From contig JAUCBJ010004893.1 in assembly GCA_032718475.1 (NCBI GenBank), positions 62,001 through 126,000 of the forward strand: DNA of 64,000 nt, in the 5' to 3' direction. Within the stretch, counting starts at the first letter, position 1; every line of letters begins with the position of its first letter. The notes under the pieces were generated by a model. That model was not told the DNA's origin and did not search any database. It worked only from the letters and a program-made list of their open reading frames with translations. The position numbers and the translations under genes are program-made. Shown piece after piece: positions 10,330-19,389 of the stretch. Origin of the DNA: Nemertoderma westbladi (Eukaryota > Xenacoelomorpha > Nemertodermatida > Nemertodermatidae).

Positions 10330-10808
10330 ATCTGTATTCATATTAGCTTTATCCAGTCTATGGAAAACATTCTCGGGCGAAATATAATCAGTAAGATCTA
10401 TCACCCAATGTGCCAATGGGCCTTTTAATTTATGATGACCCATTTAATCCTCTTATTGCTGCGTGATCCGTGTAAACCAATGTTGTTAAGGCTCTTCCAT
10501 ATAAATATGGTTTAAAATGATTTAAGTCCATATACCTCCAACTGGGTTGAAGTATATCGTTGTTGAGAGTTTGTCAGCTGTATTTAAGCATATGCTATTG
10601 GGTGTAATTGATCGTCATCATCAGCTATCTGGGATAAAACAGCCCCAAATCCACTTTCACAAGCGTCAGTTTCTAAAATAAATGGTCTTGAATGATCTGG
10701 GTAATGCCATACTGGTGTTGTAATTAACCGTTCTTTAACTTCGCAAAAACTCAATTGTTGGTCCATCCCAAAGCAATAAGCCATATTTTTCTTTAATGAT
10801 GAGGTCAA
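10330..10808 (-). pseudogene. Gypsy RNase H domain, frame-broken
   Basis: The frame 10584-10808 shows the RT/RNase H junction: FILETDACESGFGAVLSQ is the RNase H strand with the first catalytic Asp, and a further signature HPIAYA follows. Further along the minus strand, FKPYLYGR then TLVYTDHAAIRGLN, and finally a decayed H-x-LDKANMNTDVLS, can be read around stop codons. These match the end of a Gypsy RNase H (the ADALSR region). The break near 10440 removes the chance of a complete enzyme. Confidence 0.75.
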
Positions 10809-10952
10809 AGGTCGGACAATCTTACCCTATCCTTCTATAAATTTTCGATAATAATTTGATAATCCCAGAAAACGTCAAAGTTCCTTTAAATTCTTTGGTT
10901 CTGGAAAGTTTATTATTTTGTCTATTGTCTCTGGATTTGGAAGTAGTCCGTT

Positions 10953-11453
10953 TCATGTAACGATGTGTCCTAAAAACTTAATTTGAGATCTACCAAACTT
11001 GCACTTTCGAGTTCTCAGTTTTAAATTTGCCTCCCGTATCTGATTTAATACTGCTGCCACATCTTCCAAGTGGCTATCGAAATCCGGTGAACAATCAAGT
11101 ACATCATCTTTATAGACAAAGCATGGTTTTCTTCCATTTATTACCACATCTGTAAGTATTTTCTCCATTGTTCTTTGAAACGTTGCTGGTGCGTTGCACA
11201 GTCCAAATGCTAAAACAATGAATTCATAGAATCCCACTGAACATGCAAATGCCCTCTTTGGAATAGCTTCCTCCGTTAGTGGAAGCTGCCAATATCCTCT
11301 GGCAAGGTCTAAACAAAAAACATATTTTGATGATCCAAGTTGATCCAATATTTCTTCTGTATGGGGTAATGGGAAATTATCTTTAGTTGTAATGGAGTTT
11401 AATTTCCGATAATCGACACAAAATCGAATAGATCCATCCGGTTTAGGTGCCAA
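10953..11453 (-). pseudogene. Gypsy reverse transcriptase
   Basis: This 166-codon frame covers the fingers and palm of a Ty3/Gypsy RT. The blocks are KPDGSIRFCVDYRKLNSIT, FCLDLARGYWQL (first catalytic Asp), AFGLCNAPATFQRTM, and the catalytic box FVYKDDVL. The usual residue between Tyr and the Asp pair is Val, Leu, Ile or Met; here it is Lys, which is unusual and may be a mutation. The thumb start (FLGHIVT) ends the frame. The upstream linker is shifted by one base near 11460-11480. Confidence 0.88.
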
Positions 11454-11547
11454 TACGATAGGTGAAGACCAAGGACTGTGAGCTAGTCTCCATTTTCTGC
11501 ATTCTATTAACCTCCATTGCCACTACTTCTTTGAGTTTCTCAGGGAT

Positions 11548-12078
11548 TCAACGGACACCCTGTTTGAAGGGACTGCTGTTACCAGTGTCAATGTCGTGTT
11601 CTGCAATTTCAGTTCTACCGATTTCATCATCCGATAACTGGAATACCTCATCATATTCCTTAAGAAGTTTTAATAAACTATCTTTTTCACTCTCATTAAG
11701 ATCAGAGTCTGTAAAATCAACATCTAACTCAATCTCTCTTTCACCTTTATCTGTGATAAGTGCTGTAACACCTTCCGCTAAGTTGTCGCTATAAACAGAT
11801 TTTATCTCAGCCGCATTGAGTTGTATACATGTTCCAACATTAATACCTTCTGGCATCGCTTTATGTAACTTATCTAGATTTAACACTCCGACCCGCACAT
11901 AACCATCTGTTTCTGGTTGAATAATTGCATTACTGGAAGATAATCTAAGATCTTCCAAAACACTTTGATTAGGTTCAAATAAATATATCTTTGAATTCCC
12001 ATTGGAATTAAAATTGTTCACTTTAATCTTCAACATAATTGCACTACAAGGTGGTATTTGTTTCCCAGCCAATAACAC
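11548..12078 (-). pseudogene. Gypsy protease-to-RT linker
   Basis: This 176-codon frame between the retropepsin and RT has the IxVGVLNLD-type strand pattern and a TEIAEHDIDTGNSSPFKQ motif. The latter is the familiar sequence preceding the Gypsy RT (EHxIDTGdxxPixq..R). The acidic helix LLKLLKEYDEVFQLSDDE just before it is also standard for this position. It joins the RT in another frame. Confidence 0.8.
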
Positions 12079-12099
12079 ACTGTTTTTACTGTTGAAATA

Positions 12100-12440
12100 T
12101 GAATTCCCAGCCCTTCAAACGAATCTGTTCCAATAACAAAGTCCTGGTCAAAGTTTTGAACAACATAAATTTCTGTAAGTGAGGAAACATTATCAACCGT
12201 CGCTAAAACCGAAAATCTTGCACAAATATCTAACCTGTCTTGTGTTGCTGACTTTAACTAAAGATTATCGGGACTTGTATATGTATAACATCTGTACGTT
12301 TTGTTCCTGCCGCCGCAATAATTTTCTTTGCTGTAATCACTGAAGCTAGGGTTCCTTGTGAGCCTGAATCGATCAAAGCTGGAAAAACTGAATCCCCAAT
12401 TTGAACATTATATACACATTTAGGACCAAGTCTAGGGTTT
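12100..12440 (-). pseudogene. Gypsy retropepsin, interrupted
   Basis: The minus-strand reading shows FPALIDSGSQGTLAS, the aspartic protease active-site loop. After stop codons near 12250 it shows IYVVQNFDQDFVIGTDSFEG, the second-half IxG.D signature. The interruption means this copy cannot make a protease. It overlaps no other candidate. Confidence 0.7.
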
Positions 12441-12506
12441 GAACTACCACTAGCAACCGCAATATCGCCAAATAAATTGTTTAATATTGTTGGGTTTATT
12501 TCCGCG

Positions 12507-12966
12507 TTACTGGATTTGCGCTTCCCTGCTGTCTTGGTACCCCGTTATTAGAATAATTACCATTGGTGCCAGTAGGCTATCCTCAGGGACCTCTACCGGT
12601 ATTTGGTCTATACGGGGCTCCCCCACCTCCGCTACCATTATTATCAATATTTCTCCAAGTATTTGTCCATTTATTACTGTTAAGCCCATACAGTTTATCT
12701 CGAGGATGTTGCTCCTTCCAATGAAATTGATTTTGAAATCCCATTGAGTCGCAAACTTTACAAAAAGGTAACTGATTCTGTTGACTTCTATTAGTACCAG
12801 TACTGGTATTATTATTGGAACCTGTACTATTGCGATTGTACTGGTTTTTACCCCAATTATTATGTCTGATATTATCGTAACTGTAAGGATTAGATGAGTT
12901 ATTTGGGTCTGTTACGATTGAACCAGGAAGGATCCGTCGGGTATTGTCTCGCTGATGCGTACTCAT
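12507..12966 (-). pseudogene. Gypsy gag C-terminal region, Asn/Ser-rich with one Cys/His cluster
   Basis: The frame 12583-12966 is rich in Asn, Thr and Ser and contains FCKVCDSMGFQNQFHWKEQH, a CX2C...H...H cluster that could bind zinc in place of a CCHC knuckle. An overlapping frame (12507-12689) reads on towards the protease. The composition (NNTSTGTNRSQQN) is typical of fast-evolving Gag tails. Confidence 0.5.
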
Positions 12967-13120
12967 CAGCTAGGGTTGCTATTTGACTGAGGTGATTCGT
13001 GATTCTGTGATTCGCTATCCTTTTTCCTATCTTATCTAAACTGCAGCCATAGTGCTTCCATGTTAATATCGTACCGCGCACATATAATTGCTTTAACCAA
13101 GTTGTAATTATCTGCTTCAT
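12899..13120 (-). pseudogene. Gypsy gag middle fragment
   Basis: This 73-codon frame contains WLKQLYVRGTILTWKHYG and ISQIATLADEYASAR-like helical sequence. It fits the gag capsid C-terminal region that lies between the N-terminal gag frame and the zinc cluster. It is weak on its own; the assignment rests on position. Confidence 0.4.
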
Positions 13121-13262
13121 CCCCCAATAATGATGAAAACGCCACTAACGCCTTTCCCGTTAACCGACTGCCAAGTTGTGTCGCCCTGACTGATTTCAAT
13201 CAACCCTGGAGCTTCGCCGTCCGTTCAAAGATAATTAAGAAATGGTCAATGTCGTCATCTTC

Positions 13263-13676
13263 CTAAAGTGGATGCAACTTCGGTTTCGGCGGTTTATCCC
13301 GATCGTGAACTCCCGAATTGTTTGCAACTGTAGCAGCAAAGTCCGACATCACTTTAGTGAGAGACTGTGTTGGTGTTTGTTGTTGATCTAGGACCAATGA
13401 AATCAGTTGTTGTTGCTGTTGTAAAATGTTCTCTAACGTAACATTTCCGACTGGATCAGCACCTCCACTGCCTGGATCGCCACCTTCTCTCAAATCCCGA
13501 AATCCTATACCGTATTGTGACAATAAATCCCGAGGTTGACAGACAAGAAACGAGATTAAATCTTGCTTCTGTAATCCGCTAATATCACCGCCAATATCCC
13601 GAGTGTTATCCCGTAACCGCTCATAAGTATGCCCTTCCAGGAATTCCTTCAACCCGTAATTGTTCACCATCGCCAT
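13263..13676 (-). pseudogene. Gypsy gag N-terminal frame
   Basis: This 137-codon frame opens with ATG in a sensible position (MAMVNNYGLKEFLEG). It has a short domain with LQKQDLISFLVCQPRDLLSQ that looks like a DNA-binding SAP-like or helical module, then a Gln-rich stretch (LQQQQQLISLVLDQQQ) and a basic end (DKPPKPKLHPL). It is probably the Gag start of the Gypsy remnant. The frame closes at 13263 and gag continues out of frame. Confidence 0.5.
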
Positions 13677-14383
13677 AGTGTACTGGTATTCTTATCCGAA
13701 TAAATTAAATAAATGTTTCTACTGGTCCAGTAGGTAGGCCTATTTAAATTTCCACGCGTTTTGTACGTGTAGTAGAGGCGCTAATCTCGGTGGGAAGTTG
13801 TAAACCACCCTTTCCCACCTCATATCAGAATGACACTCATCTTCATACAGTCATATCTAATATAAAATGTGATAATATGTAATAATATAATAATAACATA
13901 TATCTGAAATAATATAACTGACTCACCGTACTACTGTACTATCAGACTAGCTGACTGTCCTACCGGTACATAATAATATATATCACTGACAGACTCCAAA
14001 TACTGTAGTTCCTGGTAATCATCCTTCATTCCCGTCACCACATACAGTACTAGAACGTAAGGTCTATCTATATAAGTCGATCTCTACACATGGAGGTAAA
14101 AAAACAGTACTGCTCCAGAGGAAAAACAATAAAAAAATTTGACATGAAGTGTACCTCCCCCCCCCCCCCCCCTCAATTTGAAGAAATCCAAGGATTATCG
14201 ATGTTTTTTTAATTGTTAAAAGTTGAGCCATCAGGGGACCAAGTCAGGCTGCCAGACCTATATTTTAGTAGGCATTCGTTTGAGCCTATGCTTACTTTGC
14301 CTTGGTCTCTCTGAGACACAACACGGCCCTCTTCTCCCTGAATTTGTACTCACTAGGCAACCTGATCTTTTTATTCTCCACAG
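13677..14383. other. AT-rich non-coding region
   Basis: I see no gene. AT-rich simple sequence (ATAATATAATAATAACATAT) lies at about 13865-13915 and a poly-C run at 14157-14172. The 5' LTR and leader of the Gypsy element may lie here, but no repeat partner is present. Confidence 0.45.
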
Positions 14384-14552
14384 TGGGACGAAATACTGTC
14401 TAACTAGTCTAAACAACTGCCGCTTTACTGTCAAAGAAGATTCGAATAATTCCTATCAGTATATAAATGTTACATGGGGAGAAAACAACCTGGGTGTTAA
14501 AGATTATTCAATATATATGGAGGTCTGTAATAACAAAGGAGTTATTCAGTTA
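14384..14552 (+). CDS. Possible isolated exon, secreted or extracellular domain
   Basis: An acceptor-like TTTTTATTCTCCACAG precedes 14384 and a GTATGA donor-like sequence follows 14552. The exon would encode about 56 residues with KYCLTSLNNCRFTV, the sequons NNS and NVT, and the motif YINVTWGENNLGVKDYSIYM. The W...Y.I pattern resembles a fibronectin type III strand set, but this is only a resemblance. It would start in phase 2 and end in phase 0. It could be an upstream exon of the membrane-protein gene at 43-60 kb, with transposons filling the intron, but the phases do not join directly, so further exons would be needed. Confidence 0.3.
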
Positions 14553-14669
14553 GTATGATATTTATATTACAATCAACAATCAGCCCATATCTATTTGTAA
14601 CTATTCTACATCGATCTATCTACCTACAGGTGTAATATTATGGGTTTGTTCAGAAGTGGAAAAAATGGG

Positions 14670-14765
14670 AGTGCGTCACCGGGGGTTGAACCAGCGCTAT
14701 ACCAAAGTTTCGGCCTAACAGGCCTCATCAGTAGCGCTAACCAGCTCAGCCACTAGCCCCTGACA
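14670..14765 (-). mobile_element. tRNA-like SINE head or retrozyme-like element carrying a hammerhead
   Basis: On the minus strand an A-box match TGGCTGAGCTGG (14752-14741) and a B-box match GGTTCAACCCC (14692-14682) stand 48 bases apart, within the range for tRNA-type Pol III promoters. Between them lies a complete hammerhead ribozyme core. The A box fits TRGYNNARNNGG fully and the B box differs from GGTTCRANYCC by none or one base. No second copy is in the window, so the element's length is unknown. A Pol III transcript that self-cleaves is the natural inference; such combinations are known in schistosome Sm-alpha-type SINEs and metazoan retrozymes. Confidence 0.7.
14693..14738 (-). ncRNA. 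Hammerhead self-cleaving ribozyme, type I with minimal stem III
   Basis: Minus strand, 5' to 3': stem I strand AGCGCTA (14738-14732), core CTGATGA (14731-14725), stem II GGCC-TGTTA-GGCC (14724-14712), core GAA, stem III AC paired with GT around loop TTTG, cleavage triplet GTA, and the other stem I strand TAGCGCT (14699-14693). All seven stem I pairs and all four stem II pairs are Watson-Crick. Every invariant core base of the hammerhead is present. The predicted cut is after A14700 (minus strand). The two-base-pair stem III is the form seen in animal Penelope-like and retrozyme hammerheads. Activity is inferred. Confidence 0.85.
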
Positions 14766-14870
14766 CTCACAGTCCCACCTAATCCACTTCTATTGAACGG
14801 GCAGTCTTAAGTTGCCTAGTAGTCTACCTACAGCACATATGATATTATAATTTATACTAATTATCTAGGA
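14766..14870. other. Short spacer before LINE copy 1
   Basis: This is a non-coding spacer. It may hold the upstream part of the SINE-like element, because transcription is leftwards from the A box at 14752. Confidence 0.4.
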
Positions 14871-14897
14871 TCGGCATGCTGCATTGCAGCTGCATTT

Positions 14898-15240
14898 TTA
14901 AGAATGCTGTGCCGGCTTGTCAACAAAATTGCACCGCCACAACTCCCTATCACCCATGACATTTGCTAGATCATCCGCATCTTCAAGGCCAGTGTCCTTC
15001 AAGATGCGTCTCAAGAAAGTCATGGGCTGTCCACCATGCTTATTCACTCCATGAGGCTGCCAAAGTACAAGACTATGCACTGGCTGTTCCCCTCGGCGAA
15101 AGCAATGCCCCGCAAAGCGGAGGCGATCCCGCTCCAGTGCCAAGCTCGGGGGAACCAATGAGACACCCCCAATGCTATATAGTGTCTGGTTGGAGATGTG
15201 TGCATTGTAGTTGACACAATAAACCCGGCGCAGCATTCTT
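14898..15240 (-). pseudogene. LINE copy 1, C-terminal domain
   Basis: This 112-codon frame continues the RT protein after a one-base shift near 15238-15255. It encodes NAHISNQTLYSIGGVSLV, then RLRFAGHCFRRGEQPVH and GGQPMTFLRRILKDTG, the conserved tail domain of RTE-like proteins. It ends with Cys/His residues (LWRCNFVDKPAQHS). Copy 2 has the same frame (38742-39080), so the tail itself is intact. Confidence 0.8.
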
Positions 15241-16640
15241 GTGAATGTGCCACCAGAGATTTGGTGTCCTCAGCAGCTAGAGCCCAGCATGGACTCCCGT
15301 AGAGGAGTACTGGAACTACTGCTGCTCTAAATAATCGGACCTTAAGTTTCCGATTAATTCTCGGTGACTTCCAAATCCTCGAAAGCCTATTCAAGGCTGC
15401 CCATGCCTTTCCCTTACGTATTCGAAGGTCCTCACCTGACTTCCGGATCCATGATCCCAGGTAACAGAAGTCGTCCACATGCTCAAGCATACAATCCTTT
15501 GAGCTTATGCTCATCCGATCAGAGACTTGCTGAGGACTTTCAAAGTTAACTGTCAAAATTTTGGACTTTCTGAAGTTAATAAAAAGACCAACACTAGAAG
15601 CAGCATGTTCTAATGAGCTGAGGAGCCGTTGGGCTCCCTCTAATGATTCTGAGAGTACTCCTAAGTCATAAGCAAAGTCTAGATCAGTTAGGTAATTGGA
15701 AGGATTTCCTCGACTTCTGGAGCCAGTAGGTGGAGTTATCATCACCCCATCTTCATTATGATGATCTAAGGACATGCGTAGAACATAGTCAACCACAATA
15801 ATGAACAAGAATGGTGCAAGTGTGTCTCCTTGGAGGACGCCCCATAACACTTCAAATGGTTCTGTGTCACCGTCAACAGTAGACACAAATGTTGTCGAAC
15901 CATCATATACTGATCTGATTGCTGCAATAATTTCATCAGGAATCCCATATAATGAAAGTATGCTGAACATACGTGAGCGAGAGACTGAATCAAAGGCCTT
16001 GAAGAAGTCAACAAAGATAACAGCCAGATGCCTGTCTTTCTTTTTTGATAACTCTTCAATTATCCTTCTAAGTGCCAAAATGGGCTCCATGGTCCCACGA
16101 CCTTTACGGAACCCATTCTGATTTCCACGGAGCAGTCTCTCAATGGGATCCCTGATGCGATTTAATAGAATCCTATTGTATAGCTTTGCAGCAATCGAGA
16201 TCAATGAGATTCCCCGAAAAGAACCATAGAGTGTTAGGTTGCCCTTCTTGGGAACTGGCACCAACTTATTTGTTTTCATTTCTTGTGGGACTCTTGTTGT
16301 TCGGTACATGCCTACTATGATGGGATAGATGAGCTTTAAACACTCAGGCATTTTAAAGACCTCAGGGGGAACACCATCTACTCCACTGGCACGATTGGTC
16401 TTAATGCTCTTTGCAGCAGCCTTCACTTCTGCAAAGGAGATATCGCCAATGGGAATATCTGGGAGTACAGACTCAGACACTTTTACTTCTATAAAGTTAT
16501 CAGGCAATACCCTGTCATTATTGAGGAGCTTTTCAAAGTAGGCTTTCCAACCATTGAGGCGATCGGCTGGTGATTCAGCCTTAACCTTGGTGGTTGGTTG
16601 GCTTTTCCGCTCAGTAAGCAAATTGATCGATTTCCATGCC
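15240..16640 (-). pseudogene. LINE copy 1, reverse transcriptase domain
   Basis: The open frame 15044-16621 contains the full palm. Blocks in order are SIKTNRASGVDGVPPEVFK, KLVPVPKKGNLTLYGSFRGI, NQNGFRKGRGTME, AVIFVDFFKAFDSVSR (first catalytic Asp), WGVLQGDTLAPFLF, and the catalytic box. Here the box reads LDFAYDLG, whereas copy 2 has LDFADDLG at the same place. The first Asp of the essential pair is therefore Tyr, and this copy's RT should be inactive even without its other lesions. The frame is real down to about 15240; below that the sequence is read in the wrong frame. Confidence 0.9.
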
Positions 16641-16779
16641 TGGGATGATTGCCTGCTGTCGTCAGCATCATTGATGGCATCAACCTGTTGGTTTATTAGC
16701 TCCTGTAGATTAACAGAGTACTGCCTGTTCAGGGACCTAGATGCAGCCTTAACTGCATTCTTGGCCGCTGTAGTCTGTT

Positions 16780-17224
16780 TCAGTCGGGTCTCTTTCTGCT
16801 CCTTATGAAGGTCATTTCGAAGGTCTGAATTTTGTTGTCAGTCCAGGGGGCCCTTTTCCTGTTTCGAGGGTATACAGGAACTGTTTCTGCAGCTGCTAAC
16901 TTAACTGCTTCTGTAAAGGCAGTATAGCCCTCACAGTGATCTGCCGCCTCAGAGGCAAGAGCCTCATACCTGTTTCTCAGCTGTAGTGTGAAGCTGGATC
17001 TCACACTTGGCTGTTGCAACAGAGAGGACCAGTCATGCCGCGGCATGAAATTTCGTTGTTCTGCTAGCACGCAGACTAAGTCTTACCTTGGCCACAATAA
17101 GGCGGTGATCACTGGAGAACGGTCGAAGTGTAAATGCATTACAGTCTTGTATAGAGCTCTTGTATTTCCTACGAAACAGAATATGGTCTATCTGGGACTT
17201 GTGACCACTGGGTCCACTATGAGT
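16780..17224 (-). pseudogene. LINE copy 1, endonuclease C-terminus and EN-RT linker
   Basis: The 96-codon frame 16780-17070 encodes the linker between EN and RT, with HCEGYTAFTEAVKLAAAE and RNRKRAPWTDNKIQ. Compared with copy 2 one base is missing near 16822 (CAGACCTTCG against CAGAAGTGCCG), which shifts the frame before the RT. The part 17070-17224 corresponds to copy 2's endonuclease end (HKSQIDHILFRRKY and SSDHRLIVAKV), the SDH motif of APE nucleases. Confidence 0.8.
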
Positions 17225-18211
17225 CTATAGCTTTCCGGTTCGCTTCTTGAACTGGGTTCCAGCCGAAAACAATCCATTTCCAGAGATAAAATCCTGAAGA
17301 TGGACAGAATTTCGGTTAACACTATTGCTATAGACCCAGGGCGATGTAGGTGATTGATGCAGACTTGCATTAAAGTCTCCCAGGAATGTTAAGAATGCAT
17401 GTTGATCCACTCCATCAGTAGCTGCTTGTAGATTGTGGTAGAAATTTTCCACCTCCTCTACAGGGGCAACACTAGTTGGAGAGTAGCACACAATCAGAAC
17501 CACCTTAGGAAACTTCTTAGCCAGTCTTCCAGAACATGAGAAGTGGCAACGGATGATGCGGTTAGAGATTTTGTCTATTTTGTCCAATGCTGCATGTGCA
17601 GTTGGATTCATCAATAGACCAATTCCACCATTGCCACTATCATCTGCTGACGCAAGGGCGAGTCGCCAACCGCCCCCCATGTCCTTAATCAGAACCTCAT
17701 CAGTCTGTCCAGTCTGCATTCGGTGCTCTTGAACACCCACTGCGCTAAGAGAAAGCTTATCTGCCAAGGCAGTCAGCTCACCTTGTCGCATTGGGGACCC
17801 GAGTGTTAGGGTGTTTACTGAAGCTAGTCTAGTGACTTGCCTCAGATTCACCAATGGCTTTGTTGGTCGGGGTGGAACATGAAAGTAGCCTCCAACTCCA
17901 GAATCCCTCTCCCCATCACAATCTGGCCTCCCTGGTGACCCAGGGTTTGGGCCAGAAAGGTCATCAGGAAAGGGACTCATAGAATTGTTGGCTGCTCTCT
18001 CTCCAGTAGGTGGTGAGACAGGCAGCCGGTCAGGAGTTAACTGACGCCTGTGAGGCCGATTGTGTCCGGTAATTCCACTGGCCTCTAGTGGCCGGACCTC
18101 CGCATTGCTAATGTAATCCATAGTGGGGGTTGGGGGGTGCTTTTTTGCCGAGTCAGCTCTCGGGGCAAATACCACACCCTGGTTTGCCATTCCACAGGGT
18201 GGGTGTCGCAA
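17225..18211 (-). pseudogene. LINE copy 1, N-terminal region and AP endonuclease domain
   Basis: This 328-codon frame has a Pro-rich N-terminus without a clear domain. The APE-type endonuclease follows: SVNTLTLGSP (first strand), LSAVGVQEHRM (catalytic Glu), GGIGLLMNP, VVLIVCYSPTS, and FLTFLGDFNA (GDFN motif). It stops at a TAG (17225-17227) where copy 2 has Trp (GKL then WTHSG), so this is a nonsense mutation just before the SDH motif. The endonuclease nicks target DNA for target-primed reverse transcription. Confidence 0.88.
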
Positions 18212-18590
18212 TGGAGTCAGATATGAGGCCCATCACCCATATCTACTCTGGCGTACATGACCCACCATTGGCTGTTGCAGCTCATCTGCTGGGTCATGCC
18301 CTGTACCCTTGCTGCCAGGTGCAGGTCGCAGAGAAGTGCTCTCAGAGTGGACATGAGAACACTCTACTCCTGACCAGCCATTGGTAGATCACCATCTGCC
18401 TGCTCAGGCCATATACCCCTGCAGCCAAGTATATGGGTCCTTAATCCAGGACCAAGGGCGTCCTTATCCCAGAACGAAGGGGGTCTTAGTTACAGGACCA
18501 GATTTGCCCTAGTAAGAGGGTCTATGCAGCTACAGGTGGCACCTCCTTTATGCTGCATGGAGGTGGCAAGTTTTCTTGATCAATCACCTA
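18212..18590 (-). other. 5' leader of LINE copy 1
   Basis: GC-richer sequence than its surroundings. It repeats phrases such as CCAAGTATATGGGTCC and TGCCTGCTCAGG, and lies upstream of the ORF start. The change to AT-rich DNA at about 18590 probably marks the element's 5' end. It has no partner in copy 2, which is 5'-truncated. Confidence 0.5.
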
Positions 18591-18693
18591 GAATACCTGA
18601 CCTGACATAAATAATTATTACTTATTATTAGTACTAATTATAAATATGTAGTTATAAAGTGAAAATTACTAACGGAGGATAATGGGATATAAA

Positions 18694-19362
18694 CTATGAA
18701 ACCAAATTTCTTGAATCGCACATATCATTAATTCGTGAACCATGAAAATATGTATAGCAACTAATTGAATTGATGATTACATTATTAGACAGAGAAATTC
18801 TACTATGTAAACTGGAAATTGATTTATATCGAATGTGAATGAAACATGGTAAATTATTACAACCGAAGAAATTCGACATACTAGCACCAAACGGGATCGA
18901 GAAAAGCTTATGTGCAGCTTTATTGTACGCTACTCTAAGTCGGTTGTAAACAATTGATGAGTAATTACGTGACCAGAGAGCATTGCAGTACAGCAGAGTT
19001 ATAAATGCACGAAACAGTTTCACTTTCACTAAATTAGAGCAGCGTATAAATTTACGAATTAACATGTCAGCTCGAGCGTAAACACCTCGAGTTAATTTCT
19101 TAATATCATAATCGTCATCTCGTGTATCATGAATAACATGGCCTAAGTATGTATACATGCTCGTTCTAGAAAGTACACGATCAAAAAGAAAAACCTGCGC
19201 CATTTGGCTTACTTTTCGTGATTTCGGACAAAATATCATAACTTTACTTTTCTTTAAGTTGAAGGAAATCGATTGCGAAATAGCATATTCCTCGCAGGTG
19301 TTAATCAGTTTCTGCAAACCTACCAATGAATTTGATATCAAACTGATATCGTCTGAGTACAT
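18694..19362 (-). pseudogene. CR1-like LINE, RT C-terminal third
   Basis: The frame starts at the catalytic box MYSDDISLISNS (Y-x-DD type). It continues with ISFNLKKSKVMIF and MYTYLGHVIHD, the thumb blocks of CR1/Jockey-type RT, followed by the KLFRAFITLLYCNALW block and a YNKAAHKLF segment of the connection region. Everything upstream of the catalytic box is absent. The end at 18694 lacks an obvious poly-A or microsatellite tail. Confidence 0.8.
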
Positions 19363-19389
19363 TGAATGGTTTATCCTTGCTTGACGCCA

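Larger units (their letters stand above)
10325..13676 (-). mobile_element. Ty3/Gypsy LTR retrotransposon remnant, no integrase
   Basis: From right to left on the minus strand the pieces are a gag-like frame (13676-13263), a zinc-finger-like segment, a retropepsin (about 12440-12100), a linker, RT (11453-10953) and RNase H (10808 to about 10330). No integrase or LTR follows on the left. Frames change at several points, notably near 11460-11480. The order Gag-PR-RT-RH with a YxDD box and the DFRKLN-like block places it in Ty3/Gypsy. Confidence 0.85.
14871..18590 (-). mobile_element. RTE-like non-LTR retrotransposon (LINE), copy 1
   Basis: The element has a 5' non-coding leader (18590 to about 18211), an APE-type endonuclease, RT, and a C-terminal domain ending at 14898. 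Its 3' limit at 14871 is defined by comparison with copy 2 (38712), where both begin GATCGGCATGCTGCATTGC and differ beyond. Compared with copy 2 it carries a nonsense change, two single-base shifts and a mutated RT active site. The single-ORF EN-RT arrangement and the C-terminal LRFAGHCFRR..GQP block fit the RTE/RTE-X group; the clade is not certain. Confidence 0.85.

Noticed and set aside
14690-14752. A functional tRNA gene
   Set aside because: A and B boxes fit, but the region between forms a hammerhead and not an anticodon arm, and no acceptor stem closes.
15801-16121. Plus-strand frames opposite the LINE RT (also 39459-39779, 39987-40469)
   Set aside because: Both LINE copies show the same antisense frame because the sense strand is conserved; no independent gene is implied.
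17690-17710. A second hammerhead (minus-strand CTGATGAGG)
   Set aside because: The sequence lies in LINE coding DNA; no GAAA partner or stem II follows.
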